A DNA stretch of 64,000 bases, taken from NCBI GenBank assembly GCA_900466875.1, contig UBNQ01000035.1, positions 1-64,000 on the forward strand, in the 5' to 3' direction. This document shows, in pieces, positions 62,127-64,000 of this stretch; within the stretch, counting starts at the first letter, position 1, and the number at the start of each line of letters is the position of its first letter. The notes beneath the pieces were generated by a model, which searched no databases, had not been told where the DNA came from, and worked only from the letters and a program-made list of their open reading frames with translations. Source of the DNA: Hyphomicrobiales bacterium. GTDB taxonomy: Bacteria; Pseudomonadota; Alphaproteobacteria; Rhizobiales; Rhizobiaceae. A program made the position numbers and the translations under genes.

Positions 62127-63226
62127 TCCCCCTGCTGGACCTCAAGGCGCAATATGCGTCGATCAAGAGTGAAGTTGATACTGCGGTCCTGAGCGTTCTT
62201 GCCTCCGGGCAATACACTTTGGGCGATGAAGTCGCCAGCCTCGAACGGGAGTTTGCAGACTATTGCGGCGTCAGACATGCCATCGCCGTCAATACCGGAA
62301 CGAGCGCGCTCCATCTCAGCCTGCTTGCTGCTGGTGTTAGTCCCGGCGATGAGGTCATCACCGTGCCGTTCACCTTTATCGCAACCGCTTCGGCGATCTG
62401 CTACACCGGCGCGCGGCCGGTCTTCGTCGATGTGGAACCCCAGACGCTCACCATCGATCCGGCGCAGGTCGAAGCAAAGATTACGTCCCGCACCAAAGCA
62501 ATCATTCCCGTCCATCTTTATGGCCAGATGGCAGATATGGATGCGATCACGACAATAGCTGACCGATACGGCATCGCCGTTATTGAAGACGCATGTCAGG
62601 CTCATGGGGCTGAATACAAGGGGCGCCGCGCCGGCAGTATCGGATTATCCGGTTGCTTCAGCTTCTACCCCGGCAAGAACCTCGGTGCCTGCGGTGAAGC
62701 GGGCATGGCCGTCACCAACGATGATGATCAGGCCGACGCGATGCGAATGCTGCGCGATTGGGGTCAGTCGCAGCGTTATCATCACGCGCTGAAAGGTTTC
62801 AACTATCGCATGGACGCCATTCAAGGTGCGATATTACGGGTGAAGCTGCGGCATATCGAAGGCTGGACGGAGAAGCGTCGCGCCCATGCCAGCCGCTACA
62901 CCAGCCTGCTTGAGACAATGTCGGACCTCAGGGCACCCGTCGAGACAATCGGACGGCGCCATGTCTATCACGTCTACGCCATCAGGTCTCGCGGTCGCGA
63001 CAGGCTACGGCAGGCGCTTGCCGAGCAGGGGATCCAGTCCGGATTGCACTATCCCATTCCCGTTCACCTGCAACCGGCGCATGCCGACCTTGCCTACGGA
63101 GAAGGTGATTTTCCGGTCTCGGAGGCTGCGGCCCGCGAGGTCCTTTCGCTGCCGATCTATCCTGAAATGACCACGTTACAACTCGAAATGGTGGTCGAGG
63201 CGATGGAGAACGCCTATGCCGAGTGA
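62123..63226 (+). CDS. DegT/DnrJ/EryC1 (WbpE/WlbC-like) PLP sugar aminotransferase
   Basis: 367 residues. MIPLLDLKAQYASIKSEV start, cofactor phosphate site NTGTSALHLSL, Asp in IEDACQAHG, and the Schiff-base Lys in SFYPGKNLGACGEAG near residue 185. It aminates a 3-keto nucleotide sugar (glutamate as donor). With WbpB- and WbpD-like neighbours it forms the known dehydrogenase-aminotransferase-acetyltransferase trio. The UDP-GlcNAc 6-dehydrogenase (WbpA) is not in the window. Confidence 0.92.
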   Translation: MIPLLDLKAQYASIKSEVDTAVLSVLASGQYTLGDEVASLEREFADYCGVRHAIAVNTGTSALHLSLLAAGVSPGDEVITVPFTFIATASAICYTGARPVFVDVEPQTLTIDPAQVEAKITSRTKAIIPVHLYGQMADMDAITTIADRYGIAVIEDACQAHGAEYKGRRAGSIGLSGCFSFYPGKNLGACGEAGMAVTNDDDQADAMRMLRDWGQSQRYHHALKGFNYRMDAIQGAILRVKLRHIEGWTEKRRAHASRYTSLLETMSDLRAPVETIGRRHVYHVYAIRSRGRDRLRQALAEQGIQSGLHYPIPVHLQPAHADLAYGEGDFPVSEAAAREVLSLPIYPEMTTLQLEMVVEAMENAYAE

Positions 63227-63941
63227 CGCCATGGGCAAGGCGCGACGCGTGCAGGCCGTTCACGGCCGCATCGAAAAGTCTGAAGACCCGGCTTATCATG
63301 TGGGGTTAACCGAACAGCTTAAGCTGACCTATGGGCACGCTGGTCTTATCGAGGCTTATGGCCGTTTCGCGATCGGCGATGGTTTTATCGATACCATGAT
63401 GCGCAGCGCTATCTGGCAAGGTCTTGCCCGTCATTGCGGCTCCTCTCTGCAGGTCGCTAGCGGCGCAGGGTTCAAGCACCCTGAGACGTTCGAGATCGGC
63501 AATGGGGTGTTTATCGGTTCCCAGGCCTACATCCAGGGTCGTTTCGATGGCAGATGCGTCATCGGCGATCATGTCTGGATCGGCCCGATGGCCTATTTCG
63601 ATGCGCGTGACCTGATTGTCGAGGAGTATGTCGGTTGGGGACCCGGTGCCAAGCTGCTCGGATCCTCCCACACTGCCTTTCCGTTGGACATTCCAATCAT
63701 CCGCACCGATCTCGAGATCAAGCCGACTCGGATCGGGGCCTGGGCCGATATCGGAACAAATGCGACGATTCTTCCGGGCGTGCGCATCGGCAAAGGCGCC
63801 ATCGTTGGTGCCGGTGCGGTGGTTGTCTCCGATGTCGAACCCTATGCCATCGTGGCTGGCGTCCCGGCAAAATTCATACGGTGGCGCATGGATGCCGATC
63901 CCGGCGTGAAGACACTTCGCGAGGAATATCATGAAGGGTAA
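63216..63941 (+). CDS. Left-handed beta-helix acyltransferase
   Basis: 241 residues from the ATG at 63216 (GGAGAA 7-8 bases upstream), overlapping the aminotransferase gene by 11 bases. A helical lead (about 1-85) is followed by hexapeptide repeats (FEIGNGVFIGSQAYIQG, IGTNATILPGVRIGKGAIVGAGAVV) and the C-terminal PYAIVAGVPAKFIRWR shared by O- and N-acyltransferases of the xenobiotic/NodL group. It probably acylates a sugar of the polymer. Acceptor unknown. Confidence 0.88.
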   Translation: MPSDAMGKARRVQAVHGRIEKSEDPAYHVGLTEQLKLTYGHAGLIEAYGRFAIGDGFIDTMMRSAIWQGLARHCGSSLQVASGAGFKHPETFEIGNGVFIGSQAYIQGRFDGRCVIGDHVWIGPMAYFDARDLIVEEYVGWGPGAKLLGSSHTAFPLDIPIIRTDLEIKPTRIGAWADIGTNATILPGVRIGKGAIVGAGAVVVSDVEPYAIVAGVPAKFIRWRMDADPGVKTLREEYHEG

Positions 63942-64000
63942 GAGCATACTCATTACCGGCGGGGCCGGGCTGATCGGTTCGCATATTGCCGATCTCGTTG
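63931..64000 (+). CDS. NAD-dependent epimerase/dehydratase (SDR), truncated at the window end
   Basis: Only 23 codons are visible: MKGKSILITGGAGLIGSHIADLV, with the TGxxGxIG cofactor loop of extended SDR nucleotide-sugar enzymes. GAGGA lies 5 bases before the ATG, and the start overlaps the acyltransferase gene by 11 bases. Continued membership of the polysaccharide operon is expected. Confidence 0.75.
   Translation, partial: MKGKSILITGGAGLIGSHIADLV

Overview
The window looks like chromosome or megaplasmid DNA of a Rhizobiaceae-type alphaproteobacterium (Rhizobium/Agrobacterium/Neorhizobium-like). The evidence is the high-GC coding style, a PL15 alginate lyase whose length and catalytic residues match what is known of Agrobacterium Atu3025, promoters of the alphaproteobacterial EcfG type (GGAAC-N16-CGTT), and the mix of solute-uptake and exopolysaccharide genes. 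No tRNA, rRNA, CRISPR array or intact insertion sequence was seen.

Layout. 1-290: the tail of an RTX-like reading frame cut by a decayed IS3-family end. 292-7566: a LacI regulator divergent from an RbsABC-type sugar ABC operon (binding protein, double ATPase, two permeases) that ends in an FGGY kinase of the D-ribulokinase type. 7973-18954: a 1893-residue multidomain protein (dimethylformamidase-like domain, Ig-like domain, and duplicated DUF4082/VCBS/cadherin-like units), a COG0523 metallochaperone-like GTPase 23 bp downstream, and a convergent type I secretion operon (small protein, ABC exporter with an inactive peptidase-like domain, HlyD adaptor). This locus is the best candidate for an undescribed system. 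18955-26064: a stress-flavoured segment with an orphan hairpin terminator, an SbmA/BacA-like peptide ABC transporter, an OsmF-YehYXW osmoprotectant importer and a DUF2934 protein. Three genes here are preceded by EcfG-like promoters. 26172-28722: unlinked genes (alpha/beta hydrolase, EamA transporter, a hypothetical protein).

28988-42616: one long minus-strand operon for import and breakdown of alginate or similar uronate oligosaccharides, headed by its GntR regulator. It holds an AlgS/AlgM1/AlgM2/AlgQ-like importer, the PL15 exolyase, an SDR that could be the unsaturated-uronate reductase, an SGNH esterase, a hydroxyacid dehydrogenase, a TIM-barrel isomerase and a glucarate-dehydratase-like enolase. 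An RraA-like gene diverges from the regulator across three 8-bp sites spaced exactly 20 bp apart.

42628-64000 (runs off the end): a surface-polysaccharide locus. It supplies GDP-L-fucose (gmd, fcl), probably UDP-xylose (UXS) and a WbpB/E/D-type 3-acetamido uronic sugar. It also encodes a chain-length/BY-kinase-like protein, an initiating polyprenyl phosphoglycosyltransferase, a WecG-type transferase, several GT2/GT4/GT8 transferases, a beta-helix protein and an unexpected PhyH-type dioxygenase. No Wzx flippase or Wzy polymerase was recognised inside the window.
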